The notes under the pieces: generated by a model | What the model was told of the DNA's origin: nothing | What the model saw: the letters and a program-made list of their open reading frames with translations, nothing else | The model's database searches: none | Part shown: piece by piece, positions 15,672 to 24,375 of the stretch | Layout of the letters: every line of letters starts with the position of its first letter | How positions within the stretch are numbered: the first letter of the stretch is position 1 | Position numbers and translations under genes: made by a program | Source: Methylococcaceae bacterium UBA4132 | GTDB taxonomy: Bacteria; Pseudomonadota; Gammaproteobacteria; Methylococcales; Methylomonadaceae | Length of the DNA stretch: 39,101 nt | Direction: 5' to 3' | Assembly (NCBI GenBank): GCA_002380945.1 | Contig: DFWO01000122.1 | Location: 1-39,101 of the forward strand

Positions 15672-15708
15672 CTTTAGCTATTACCGTAAACAGCTAACGC
15701 TGTTTTAC
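15667..15708. terminator. Two adjacent hairpins after the MFS gene
   Basis: AATAGC (15667-15672) pairs with GCTATT (15677-15682) around TTTA; the MFS stop codon lies in the left arm. Next, GTAAACAGC (15686-15694) pairs with GCTGTTTTAC (15699-15708), one bulge, loop TAAC. They may end MFS transcription before exbB, although no clear T-run follows. Confidence 0.5.
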
Positions 15709-15757
15709 ACCAAAATACGTTAAAATAAAGTCCAGTTTATTTTTCTTGGAAAAAACC

Positions 15758-16372
15758 GTGTTTGAAATTATAAAAAGTGGTGGCTGGATGATGCTACCCA
15801 TTGTCCTCAGTTCTATTGTAGCAATGGCGATTATTGGCGAACGCTTGTGGTCGTTACAAAGAAAGAAAATTTTGCCACCTGATTTAGTACCGCAAGTATG
15901 GAAACTGCACCGCGAACAAAAACTAACTGCCTCAGCGTTGAAACAGTTAAAAAATAGTTCACCGTTGGGCTGTATATTAGCTGCTGGCTTAATTAACAGC
16001 CATCACGGCAGAAAATTCATGAAAGAAACCATTGAAGAAACAGGTCGTAAAGTCATTCATGACTTAGAACGTTATCTCAATACCTTAGGTACGATTGCCG
16101 CTGTCAGTCCGCTGTTAGGTTTATTAGGTACAGTATTCGGTATGATTGATATTTTTGCCGCTTTAATGGAACACGGCGCGGGTGATCCGAGCGTGTTAGC
16201 AGGTGGTATTTCAGTGGCACTGATTACCACAGCGGCAGGTTTAACCGTTGCTATTCCTAGCCTAATTTTCCACCGTTATTTTGAACGTTTGGTCGATGAG
16301 TATGTAGTGGCAATGGAAGATGAAGCTCTTAACCTTATTGATATACTGCACGGAGACCGCGAGGTATCTTAA
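15758..16372 (+). CDS. exbB: ExbB/TolQ/MotA-family proton channel subunit
   Basis: A 204-residue inner-membrane protein with three hydrophobic segments (about 10-30, 110-135, 150-175) and the family block G-L-L-G-T-V-F-G-M-I. With ExbD it converts proton flow into work at the outer membrane, usually for TonB. No tonB is adjacent, so the driven system is not known. I place the start at GTG 15758, giving the usual V-F-E-I-I-K-S-G-G-W N-terminus; a TTG at 15746 is in frame but lacks a ribosome site. Its stop overlaps the exbD start (TAATG). Many gammaproteobacteria carry an exbBD pair just before lipid A genes, as here. Confidence 0.9.
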   Translation: MFEIIKSGGWMMLPIVLSSIVAMAIIGERLWSLQRKKILPPDLVPQVWKLHREQKLTASALKQLKNSSPLGCILAAGLINSHHGRKFMKETIEETGRKVIHDLERYLNTLGTIAAVSPLLGLLGTVFGMIDIFAALMEHGAGDPSVLAGGISVALITTAAGLTVAIPSLIFHRYFERLVDEYVVAMEDEALNLIDILHGDREVS

Positions 16373-16809
16373 TGCGATTTCAACGTAAAAAAAGACAAAG
16401 TGTAGACATCACGTTAATCTCTATGATTGACGTATTATTTGTGTTACTGCTGTTTTTCATGGTATCCACCACGTTTAATCGCAACACCGAAGTTAAAATT
16501 AAATTGCCTGAAGCTAACGGTGCAGAAGCAGGTAGTCATCCAAAAATGATTACCTTATCCATAGATGCTAACGGTGCTTACACGCTAACAGGTGAAGATA
16601 ACACCGCACACCCACTTACTGATTCAAACATCGAAACGCTAAAACAAGCCTTGCGCAATCTATCAGCTAACAAAACCGATACGCCGTTTATCATCAATGC
16701 GGATGGCAAAACCCCACATCAAGCGGTTATCACTGCCTTAGAAGCTGCAAGTAATGAAGGTTTTACACAAATTACCTTTGCCGCACAAAAACCACCTGTT
16801 CAACCATGA
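16372..16809 (+). CDS. exbD: ExbD/TolR-family proton channel subunit
   Basis: A 145-residue protein with a short basic N-terminus, one transmembrane helix (about 15-38, I-S-M-I-D-V-L-F-V-L-L-L-F-F-M-V) that carries the conserved proton-path Asp in M-I-D, and a periplasmic domain. It partners ExbB. Its start overlaps the exbB stop by one base and its stop overlaps the lpxK start (ATGA), so the run is tightly coupled. Confidence 0.92.
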   Translation: MRFQRKKRQSVDITLISMIDVLFVLLLFFMVSTTFNRNTEVKIKLPEANGAEAGSHPKMITLSIDANGAYTLTGEDNTAHPLTDSNIETLKQALRNLSANKTDTPFIINADGKTPHQAVITALEAASNEGFTQITFAAQKPPVQP

Positions 16810-17795
16810 AAAAAACACTGGCCAGAAAGCTAACTGACATTTGGTATAAAGACCCTTTCATCGGCGCGTGGCTAATGCCCTTTGGGTTTTTATTTGCCGA
16901 TATAGTGAGGTTTAGAAAATTTCTATACCGTATCGGTGTATTAAAGACCCAACGTTTGCCTGTCCCTGTGATTATTGTCGGTAATATCACCGTAGGCGGG
17001 ACAGGAAAAACGCCGTTAATTATTGCCTTAGCCAAACGGCTACAAGACGCAGGTTTTAAAGTCGGTATTATCAGCCGTGGTTATGGCGGTGATGCCCTGC
17101 CACGCCTAGTCACAGTCGATAGCGACCCTGCACAAGTCGGTGATGAAGCATTATTAATAGCTAAGCAAACAGGCTGTATGATGGCAGTTGCACCGTTGCG
17201 CGTTGAAGCAGGTAAACTATTACTTGAACACACCGATTGCAATGTCATTCTATCCGATGACGGTTTACAACATTACGCCTTACACCGTGACATAGAAATT
17301 ACGGTGATTGACGGTGAACGGCGATTTGGTAATGGTTATTGCTTACCCGCAGGACCCTTACGCGAACCCATACACCGTTTGCAAAGCGTGGATTTTATCG
17401 TCGTCAATGGTGAAAAAACCGAAGCCAATGAATATGAAATGCACATCACAGGCGATACCGCTGTTAATCTAATCACAGGTGAACATAAACCGCTGTCCGC
17501 CTTTGCAGCTGAAAACAAACTACACGCGTTGGCAGGGATAGGTAATCCAAATCGTTTTTTTAACTTGCTCACTGCCAACGGATTAATTTTTATTGCGCAT
17601 AGTTTTCCTGATCATTACGTTTTTCAGCCAAACGATATTCACTTTAAAGAACCCGTGTTAATGACTGAAAAAGATGCGGTTAAATGCACCGATTTTGCTA
17701 CCGAACAGCATTGGTTTGTGCCTATCACTGCTAGACTGGACAACCACTTTACTGAACAACTCCTAAACCTACTTGAGAAAAAATATGTTAGATAA
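16806..17795 (+). CDS. lpxK: Tetraacyldisaccharide 4'-kinase
   Basis: A 329-residue inner-membrane-associated kinase that phosphorylates the 4' position of the lipid A disaccharide precursor with ATP. The Walker A motif G-G-T-G-K-T is at 64-69, in the typical V-G-N-I-T-V-G-G-T-G-K-T-P block. It is followed by I-S-R-G-Y-G-G and the D-D-G-L-Q-H signature. The hydrophobic N-terminal segment (about 16-35) fits membrane attachment. Length is normal. It overlaps exbD by 4 bp and the Trm112-like gene by 11 bp. Confidence 0.97.
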   Translation: MKKTLARKLTDIWYKDPFIGAWLMPFGFLFADIVRFRKFLYRIGVLKTQRLPVPVIIVGNITVGGTGKTPLIIALAKRLQDAGFKVGIISRGYGGDALPRLVTVDSDPAQVGDEALLIAKQTGCMMAVAPLRVEAGKLLLEHTDCNVILSDDGLQHYALHRDIEITVIDGERRFGNGYCLPAGPLREPIHRLQSVDFIVVNGEKTEANEYEMHITGDTAVNLITGEHKPLSAFAAENKLHALAGIGNPNRFFNLLTANGLIFIAHSFPDHYVFQPNDIHFKEPVLMTEKDAVKCTDFATEQHWFVPITARLDNHFTEQLLNLLEKKYVR

Positions 17796-17976
17796 AAAAT
17801 TGCTAGACATTATGGCGTGTCCGATATGCAAAAGCCCATTACGCTATAACGCTGCTCAACAAGAACTGATTTGCAAAGCAGATAAACTGGCATTCCCCAT
17901 TCGTGACGATATTCCTGTGATGCTAGAAGACGAAGCTCGCACCATCAGCCTTGAAGAATATGACGCGCTAAAATGA
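17785..17976 (+). CDS. Trm112 family protein (YcaR-like)
   Basis: A 63-residue protein starting L-D-K-K-L-L-D-I-M-A-C-P-I-C, with Cys at 12, 15 and 30. This is the same pattern as E. coli YcaR, which sits between lpxK and kdsB. Eukaryotic and archaeal Trm112 activates methyltransferases; the bacterial role is not settled. ATG 17785 lies inside the lpxK end, and its stop overlaps the kdsB start by 4 bp. Confidence 0.93.
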   Translation: MLDKKLLDIMACPICKSPLRYNAAQQELICKADKLAFPIRDDIPVMLEDEARTISLEEYDALK

Positions 17977-18740
17977 ACCAGCCGTTTAAAGTTGTTATTC
18001 CTGCCCGTTACGCCTCAACACGCCTACATGGCAAGCCGTTACTGAACATTGCAGGCAAACCGATGATTGCTCATGTGTGTGAACGGGCAAAACTAGCAGG
18101 TGCAGAAGACATCGTGGTTGCTACTGATGACACGCGCATTTTTGACACCGTTACCGACCTTGGTATCAAAGCCGTCATGACCAGAGAAGACCACCAAAGC
18201 GGCACAGAAAGAATTGCCGAAGTTGCGGGTATTTGTGGCTGGCAAGCCCATGACATTATCGTTAATTTACAAGGTGATGAACCGCTGATACCGCCCGATT
18301 ATATTCGTGAAGTTGCTTTTGCATTGGCAGGGCAGTCGCAAGCAGGTATTGCTACGCTTGCGGCAAACATTGTGGACAGCGCAGAAATTTTTAACGCCAA
18401 TGCGGTTAAAGTGGTACTGGATAAAAACAACTACGCGCTGTATTTTAGCCGCGCCCCTATTCCGTGGGAACGAGCTAATTTCAGTACCAAAGGCGGTACA
18501 CCAACAGGCGCGATACCTTACTTACGCCACATTGGTATGTATGCCTACACAGTCGCCTTTTTAAACCGCTACTGTTCATGGCAAGCATCACCGTTAGAAG
18601 CCGTCGAATCCTTAGAACAACTTAGAATCCTTTGGCACGGTGATAAAGTATTAGTAAAAGTAGTCGATAAAACGCCAGAGGCAGGCGTTGATACGCAGGA
18701 AGATTTATTGCGTGTGGAGCGAGTGTTGTTGTCACTGTAG
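17973..18740 (+). CDS. kdsB: 3-deoxy-manno-octulosonate cytidylyltransferase
   Basis: A 255-residue cytosolic enzyme that activates Kdo as CMP-Kdo for attachment to lipid A. It has the nucleotide-binding N-terminus V-V-I-P-A-R-Y-A-S-T-R-L-H-G-K-P-L and the N-L-Q-G-D-E-P-L-I motif near 94-102. F-S-R-A-P-I-P and R-H-I-G-M-Y-A-Y follow. All are diagnostic of KdsB. It ends the exbB-exbD-lpxK-trm112-kdsB run; a strong hairpin follows at 18771-18794. Confidence 0.98.
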   Translation: MNQPFKVVIPARYASTRLHGKPLLNIAGKPMIAHVCERAKLAGAEDIVVATDDTRIFDTVTDLGIKAVMTREDHQSGTERIAEVAGICGWQAHDIIVNLQGDEPLIPPDYIREVAFALAGQSQAGIATLAANIVDSAEIFNANAVKVVLDKNNYALYFSRAPIPWERANFSTKGGTPTGAIPYLRHIGMYAYTVAFLNRYCSWQASPLEAVESLEQLRILWHGDKVLVKVVDKTPEAGVDTQEDLLRVERVLLSL

Positions 18741-18770
18741 AGGCACTTTCATATTACAAACTGCCCATAA

Positions 18771-18794
18771 AAAAGGCATCCGAAGATGCCTTTT
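18771..18794. terminator. Bidirectional terminator between kdsB and cupin gene
   Basis: A perfect 10-bp stem, AAAAGGCATC (18771-18780) with GATGCCTTTT (18785-18794), around the tetraloop CGAA. Being A-rich before and T-rich after on either strand, it fits rho-independent termination of both convergent genes. Confidence 0.92.
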
Positions 18795-18815
18795 ATCACG
18801 CAAAAAACTAACCGC

Positions 18816-19091
18816 TTAATCGTAGCTATAATGCTTACGCAATGGTTTAACCACTTCCCAGTGACTATCTAAGCCTGCATGAAACACAACTAAATCGTTG
18901 GGTAAAATGCGTACTGGCTCACCACCCGCAGGGGTAACAATAATCTCACCTTCCAGTATGTAGGCAGTTTCAGTCTCATCGAAATCAATCGGGAATTTAG
19001 ACACTTCTTTTTCCCAAATCGCCCAGTTAGCAACGCCTAATTCTTTCAGACGTTCTTCGCTAGGGTTATGTTCAATCGTAATTTGACTCAT
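18816..19091 (-). CDS. Small cupin protein
   Basis: A 91-residue single-domain cupin. The E-T-A-Y-I-L-E-G-E-I-I-V-T-P-A-G-G-E-P-V segment matches cupin motif 1 without the usual His pair. The second part (L-P-N-D-L-V-V-F-H-A-G-L-D-S-H-W-E-V) matches motif 2. It resembles the DUF861/EutQ-like small cupins, whose ligand and activity are largely unknown. It is convergent with kdsB and divergent from sbcD with a 200-bp gap. Confidence 0.85.
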   Translation of the reverse strand: MSQITIEHNPSEERLKELGVANWAIWEKEVSKFPIDFDETETAYILEGEIIVTPAGGEPVRILPNDLVVFHAGLDSHWEVVKPLRKHYSYD

Positions 19092-19180
19092 GTTTTTCCT
19101 TGTGTAATAACTAATAAAAAGGCAATTTTAACATTGTTAAGACAGGGCAACCAAAAGAAAAGACCGCATCAGCCTAAAGA

Positions 19181-19209
19181 TTGCTATTGTATACAGGTGT
19201 ACCTATTAT
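19181..19209 (+). promoter_or_regulatory. Sigma70-type promoter for sbcDC
   Basis: A -35-like TTGCTA (19181-19186), a 17-base spacer and a -10-like TATTAT (19204-19209), in the gap upstream of sbcD. Spacing is ideal and each hexamer departs from consensus by one or two bases. The start codon is 82 bases downstream, leaving room for a leader. Confidence 0.55.
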
Positions 19210-19291
19210 GACACTGTGAAACCACGACAAGGCAACAAGTTCAACTCAAACAACTACACATTCTTACGATTGTCCAAAAGGTTACTTCCTA

Positions 19292-20524
19292 ATGCTAAGA
19301 CTCATCCACACCGCCGATTGGCATCTAGGTCACACTTTACATGGTGTTTCACGTCAACTTGAACATCAACAATTTTTAAATTGGTTGCTCAGTGAATTAC
19401 TAAACCAGCAAGCAGACGCACTGATAGTGGCTGGCGATATTTTTGATTCGGCAAATCCATCGGCGGCGGCGCAAGCACAATTATATGAATTTTTGGTAGT
19501 AGCTAAAAAACAGCAACCCAACTTAAATATTGTTTTAATCGGCGGCAATCATGATTCAGCAACCCGTTTGGACGCACCGTCATCCATTTTGAATGCGTTA
19601 GGCGTGCATATTGTGGGCGGTTTACAACGTGATTATCAGCGCGATATTGATTGGCAACGCTTAATAGTCCCACTGACCAATGCCAATGGTGACATTAAAG
19701 CATGGTGCGGGGCGATGCCATTTTTGCGTAATGCAGATTTGCCCAACAGTGAAAACGACGATGAGCCTTTAATATCAGGTGTTAAAACGCTATACAATGA
19801 ATTATTTACCCAGCTACAACAACGCGCAAAAAATGGTGAAAGTCTAATTATGACAGGGCATTGTTATATGGTGAAGGGTAATGTCTCAGAACTCAGTGAA
19901 CGAAAAATTTTAGGCGGTAATCAACACGCATTGCCAGTTGATTTGTTTCCTGACGAGATTGATTATGTGGCATTGGGGCATTTGCATTTAGCGCAAACCG
20001 TAGGCGCAAAGTCTCATATTCGTTACAGCGGTTCACCGATTCCACTATCGTTTGATGAAAGCCATTATGTGCATTCGGTATTGCAAGTGGATATAAAAGC
20101 GGGGCAACCTACCGAAATTAGCGCGTTGAAAATCCCCCGTCATACTGAATTACTCCGTCTACCTAACAGCAAAGATTTTGCCACGCTGTCGGACATACTG
20201 GCGCAGTTAGAAAATTTACCGCTAGCCAATGTCCACGACACACAGCACCCCTATCTGGAATTGCGCATTAAATTGGACAAAACCGAACCCAGTTTGCGCC
20301 AACAAATAGAAGAAGTGATTGCGCGATTGCCCGTCCGTTTATTAAAAATCACCACCGCCTACGCAGGCAGCGACGGCAGCTTGGCAGATTGCCAACTTGA
20401 GCAACGCTTGGAAGAATTACAGCCCTTGGATGTGTTTCAACGCTGTTATAGCAATAAATACGATACACCCGCGCCTGATGCACTCACTGCTTTGTTTAAC
20501 GAATTGTTAGAAGGAATGCACTAA
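19292..20524 (+). CDS. sbcD: Nuclease SbcCD subunit D
   Basis: A 410-residue Mre11-type metallophosphoesterase, the nuclease subunit of SbcCD, which cuts DNA hairpins and protein-blocked ends. All phosphoesterase motifs are seen: D-W-H-L-G-H (D8, H10), A-G-D-I-F-D-S, G-G-N-H-D-S, M-T-G-H-C-Y and L-G-H-L-H. The C-terminal capping part is present and the length is normal. Its stop overlaps the sbcC start by one base (TAATG), so the subunits are made together. Confidence 0.97.
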   Translation: MLRLIHTADWHLGHTLHGVSRQLEHQQFLNWLLSELLNQQADALIVAGDIFDSANPSAAAQAQLYEFLVVAKKQQPNLNIVLIGGNHDSATRLDAPSSILNALGVHIVGGLQRDYQRDIDWQRLIVPLTNANGDIKAWCGAMPFLRNADLPNSENDDEPLISGVKTLYNELFTQLQQRAKNGESLIMTGHCYMVKGNVSELSERKILGGNQHALPVDLFPDEIDYVALGHLHLAQTVGAKSHIRYSGSPIPLSFDESHYVHSVLQVDIKAGQPTEISALKIPRHTELLRLPNSKDFATLSDILAQLENLPLANVHDTQHPYLELRIKLDKTEPSLRQQIEEVIARLPVRLLKITTAYAGSDGSLADCQLEQRLEELQPLDVFQRCYSNKYDTPAPDALTALFNELLEGMH

Positions 20525-23500
20525 TGCGCATTTTAGCCATACGCGGTAAAAACCTTGCCAGTCTCGCCGATGAATTTGAAATTTTACTCACCGAAGGCGT
20601 GTTACAAACAGTGGGCTTATTTGCCATCACAGGTCATACGGGCGCGGGTAAAAGTACCATTCTGGACGCACTGTGTTTAGCGTTATATAACAGAATACCG
20701 CGCTTACCCAGCGGTGAAGGTTTTGCGGTTGGACATAAAGACGAAGATGAAGCGCAGCGCGTTAAACATAACGATGTGCGCTCTATTTTGCGCCGTGGTG
20801 CACGTCACGCCTTTGCAGAAGTCGATTTTATTGGTAAAGATAAACAGCCGTATCGAGCGCGTTGGCAAGTCAGAAAGACGGGTAATAAAGCCAGCGGCAG
20901 GTTACAGCCACAAGAAATGTCACTCAGTAATATCAACAGCGGGCAACACATCGGACACACTAGAAAAGACACCGAAGCCGCCATTATTGATTTGCTGGAT
21001 TTAACTTTTGATCAATTTCGCCGTTCGGTATTATTGGCACAAGGTGATTTTGCCGCGTTTTTAAAAGCCAAAAAAGACGAACGTTCCAGTTTATTAGAAC
21101 GCATCACGGGAACAGAATTATATTCAGAAATCTCCATTGCCGCGTTTGAACGCGCCAAAGCTGAAAAAGTAGAATTAGACCGACTCAGTAGCTTGATAGA
21201 CAATCAAATTCCACTTGATACGCCAGCGCGTCTTGCCTTGGAACAACAGCGTGATGGTTTGACGGTCTCCATAGTTGAGCTGGATAAACAACTCGCCGCG
21301 AATCAAAAAGTCATCGGCTGGTATATGGAGCTGAAAAAACGCCAAGACGCTGAGTGCGTTGCCAGTGAGGCATTATCTGGTTGTTCACAAGTTTGGCAGG
21401 ACGCTGAACCGTTACGTTTGCGTGTTAAACAAGTGGCAGAAGTTGAGCCATTACGCCCTTTATTAAGCCATTATCAAACGGCGCAAACCGATTTTGTCGA
21501 TGCTGAACAGACGTTAAAAAATACTGTTGAATTGTTAAGTGCAACGGACATAAAGCGACACAGCGCGACTGAACAACTAAACGCACAAAACCAGCGTTTA
21601 ACTGCCGCCGAAACCCAGCAACAGCACGCGCAACCTGCCTTAAAAGCCATGCGGGCGTTGGATACGCGGCTGGAGGTGTTGCACACAACGCTGAACGGTT
21701 TGAGTGCGGAAGAAAAACAATTGAATGCTGCGTTGGTCGCCGCACAACAAGAACAAACCGCACTGTTAAAACAGCAAGCCGATGTAGGGTACGCATTGCG
21801 TACCTTAACGGATTGGCTAACACAGCATCAAGATTTACAAGTGCTTGCCGATGACTGGACGCATTGGCACAGTGAGCTTAATCGCTATTCGGCGTTTGTT
21901 AAACAACGCGATGCTGAGCTGGCGGCGGCTCAACAAATGAAGTTGACGGTAGATAAAGACGCGCCCCGCTTGACGACATTACAGATGGACGTGGATGCTA
22001 AAAAACAGGTGTTGGATGACCAGCATAATCAACTTGAGGCGATTAAAAAACAACAGGACGAAGGAGCAAACAGTCGCCATTTGCTTGTGCTAAGAGAGGG
22101 GCTGGAAGCCGAAAGCGCGAATATCAACCGCGCCTTGTTATTGGCAACTCAAGCGCAGGAATTACAACAAGCCCTAACACAAGATTTGCCGCTGTTGGCA
22201 AGCACCGAAACAGCCATAGAAGCCGCTAATCTGCAACACGATAAACTCCATCAACAGCAAGCCCTGAATACCCTCACGCTTGAAGAAGCTAAAAAAGCCC
22301 TCGCCTTGATTGAAGCGACCCGCCATAAAGATGCCCAGCAGTTACGGCAGTTATTAATTGACGGGCAACCGTGTCCTGTTTGTGGCGCGTTAGACCATCC
22401 GCTCAACGCCCATGCTATACAGTTAGGCAATGAATACAGCCACGCCCAACAACAGCGCGTTAATGAATTGGACAGTGAAAAAACCGCGCTAATCAAAGCC
22501 ATTAGCAACGCTTACCAACTGGTTGAGCAGGCGAAAAATAAAGCCGCTGAACTGAATCATAAAATCATAGCGGCACAGGAAAAAAGCCACGCGCTGAACA
22601 GCGATTGGCAGATATTGATTACGGAGTACAAACTTAAGTTTGTACTCCAATATGGTTTAAACGATGCACAATTACTGCCGTTATTAAGCCAGCAGCATGA
22701 GCGCGTTATTGCTGAACTAAATCAAATCAAACAACAAGAAAAAGCCGCGTTAGCTTTGCAACAACAGTTAAAAGACGCGCAACGGGCGGTTGATACCAGC
22801 AAGCAACACGTTGACAGTTTGACCAATGAAATCGCCGTGCTGGACAAACAACACACGCAACACAAAGCGGAGTTACGCGCTCATCACGCGACGATTGACC
22901 GTTTGGAAAGTCAGCTAAACGATATTGTTGCAGGCTTCGCTGTCGCGTGTGAGCAGTTACCCGATTGGCAAACTTATCTTGCATCACCGTCTGCGTTGAG
23001 CAAAAAAGTACAGGCATTTCAGGACAACCAACAACAGTTGCTGACAGTGAGCAAAAACCTAGAGGCAATTCAGCAGCGCGTACAGCTTATCGAGCAAACG
23101 GTTAGCCAATGCCAAGCGCAGCTCACGCTTAAGCAAGCGGCTATGCAACGTGAGACTGAGCAACAGCACAGTTTGATGGCAGAGCGTGTGGCTTGCGGGG
23201 AGTCGTTGCAAGCTTGCTCTTCACCCCAAGCATCGGCGGATACGATTGAACATAGTCTTAATCAATTAGTTAGTGAGGCAAAAACTGCCCAACAACACGC
23301 CGCCACTGCCGTTAATAACGCGACCACTGAACTGGCTACTCAAAAAATCCAGCAACAACATTGGCAAACTGAAAGCACGCGCCGTGCTGATAACTTACAG
23401 CAAGCATCAAATGTGCTTAACCATGCCTTAGAAAAACTAGCCATCACTGATGAACAGTTAAGCGAGTTATTGCAACAAGATGAAAACTGGCTAAGCGAAC

Positions 23501-24279
23501 AGCAAGCTCAACTTGAGCAATTAGACAAAGCCCTGCAAACCGCCACCACTTTACTGACAGTAAAAACCGAAGACCGCAAACAGCACGAAAGCCAAACGGT
23601 AGCCAGCAGCGAAGAGACTGCCACGCAAACTGCCGCGCAATTGCAACAGCAAAAACAAACGCTAAGCGAACAAAAACAAGACTGTGAATTTCAGTTGCGC
23701 GAAGACGATAAAAAAATCGCCAGCAGTAGCCACCTTAAAGTAGATTTGGATAAACAACGCCACCACTGGGAACAATGGCAAAGCCTAAATGAGTTAATCG
23801 GTTCAGCGACAGGCGCGAAGTTCCGTGTCTTCGCGCAAAGTTTAACGCTGGAAGCCTTGCTAACACACAGCAATAAACACCTTGCTGACTTTGCCAAACG
23901 CTACGCGTTACAGCGCGTGCCTAGCAGTGATCTGGAACTACAAATTGTCGATAAAGATATGGCAGACGATGTACGTAGCGTTCACAGCTTATCGGGCGGC
24001 GAGAGTTTTCTGGTGTCGTTGGCATTGGCATTAGGTTTAGCGTCGTTATCTTCTAACAAAATCCAAGTCGAATCGCTGTTTATTGATGAAGGCTTCGGCA
24101 GTCTTGACCCTGAAACCCTAGACATAGCCATCGCCAGTTTAGACACTCTGCAAGCGTTGGGCAGAAAAGTCGGCGTGATTTCTCATGTGCCTATTTTGGT
24201 GGAACGTATCGGCGCGAAAGTGGTGGTAGAAAAGCAAGGTGGCGGAAAAAGTACCGTGACAATTGTCGGCGGGTATTGA
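20524..24279 (+). CDS. sbcC: Nuclease SbcCD subunit C
   Basis: A 1251-residue SMC-like ATPase. Walker A (G-H-T-G-A-G-K-S-T) lies near residues 37-45. Two very Gln/Ala-rich coiled-coil arms flank a zinc hook C617-P-V-C620. The ABC signature L-S-G-G-E-S-F and Walker B F-I-D-E-G-F-G-S-L-D are near the C-terminus. It drives SbcD nuclease on hairpins and palindromes. The length is somewhat above E. coli SbcC. Uncommonly, a 26-bp perfect palindrome (22623-22648) lies in frame in the arm after the hook, coding for about E-Y-K-L-K-F-V-L. No frame is broken. Confidence 0.97.
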   Translation: MRILAIRGKNLASLADEFEILLTEGVLQTVGLFAITGHTGAGKSTILDALCLALYNRIPRLPSGEGFAVGHKDEDEAQRVKHNDVRSILRRGARHAFAEVDFIGKDKQPYRARWQVRKTGNKASGRLQPQEMSLSNINSGQHIGHTRKDTEAAIIDLLDLTFDQFRRSVLLAQGDFAAFLKAKKDERSSLLERITGTELYSEISIAAFERAKAEKVELDRLSSLIDNQIPLDTPARLALEQQRDGLTVSIVELDKQLAANQKVIGWYMELKKRQDAECVASEALSGCSQVWQDAEPLRLRVKQVAEVEPLRPLLSHYQTAQTDFVDAEQTLKNTVELLSATDIKRHSATEQLNAQNQRLTAAETQQQHAQPALKAMRALDTRLEVLHTTLNGLSAEEKQLNAALVAAQQEQTALLKQQADVGYALRTLTDWLTQHQDLQVLADDWTHWHSELNRYSAFVKQRDAELAAAQQMKLTVDKDAPRLTTLQMDVDAKKQVLDDQHNQLEAIKKQQDEGANSRHLLVLREGLEAESANINRALLLATQAQELQQALTQDLPLLASTETAIEAANLQHDKLHQQQALNTLTLEEAKKALALIEATRHKDAQQLRQLLIDGQPCPVCGALDHPLNAHAIQLGNEYSHAQQQRVNELDSEKTALIKAISNAYQLVEQAKNKAAELNHKIIAAQEKSHALNSDWQILITEYKLKFVLQYGLNDAQLLPLLSQQHERVIAELNQIKQQEKAALALQQQLKDAQRAVDTSKQHVDSLTNEIAVLDKQHTQHKAELRAHHATIDRLESQLNDIVAGFAVACEQLPDWQTYLASPSALSKKVQAFQDNQQQLLTVSKNLEAIQQRVQLIEQTVSQCQAQLTLKQAAMQRETEQQHSLMAERVACGESLQACSSPQASADTIEHSLNQLVSEAKTAQQHAATAVNNATTELATQKIQQQHWQTESTRRADNLQQASNVLNHALEKLAITDEQLSELLQQDENWLSEQQAQLEQLDKALQTATTLLTVKTEDRKQHESQTVASSEETATQTAAQLQQQKQTLSEQKQDCEFQLREDDKKIASSSHLKVDLDKQRHHWEQWQSLNELIGSATGAKFRVFAQSLTLEALLTHSNKHLADFAKRYALQRVPSSDLELQIVDKDMADDVRSVHSLSGGESFLVSLALALGLASLSSNKIQVESLFIDEGFGSLDPETLDIAIASLDTLQALGRKVGVISHVPILVERIGAKVVVEKQGGGKSTVTIVGGY
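22623..22648. repeat. 26-bp perfect palindrome inside sbcC
   Basis: The left arm GGAGTACAAACTT (22623-22635) and right arm AAGTTTGTACTCC (22636-22648) are exact reverse complements with no loop. It is read through in frame within the SbcC coiled-coil region (residues about 700-709), with local residues less Gln/Ala-rich than the flanks. Confidence 0.95.
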
Positions 24280-24291
24280 TATTAGATTTTT

Positions 24292-24360
24292 GTCCACAAA
24301 AAGTACGAAAAAGCAGGCGAATAGCTTTTATTTTTCGTGTCTTTCGTGCTTTTCGTGGAC
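24292..24360. repeat. GTCCACGAAAA palindromic element, copy 1
   Basis: A 69-bp imperfect inverted repeat running from GTCCAC to GTGGAC. Its right arm (24331-24360) is the exact reverse complement, over about 29 bases, of the left arm of the element at 27175-27244. It lies between the convergent ends of sbcC and accA, where it could fold in either transcript and end both. Confidence 0.9.
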
Positions 24361-24375
24361 TGTGTAGACTGAATT

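Noticed and set aside
21425..21823. A 132-codon minus-strand frame inside sbcC
   Set aside because: It is a shadow of the repetitive Gln/Ala coiled-coil coding sequence.
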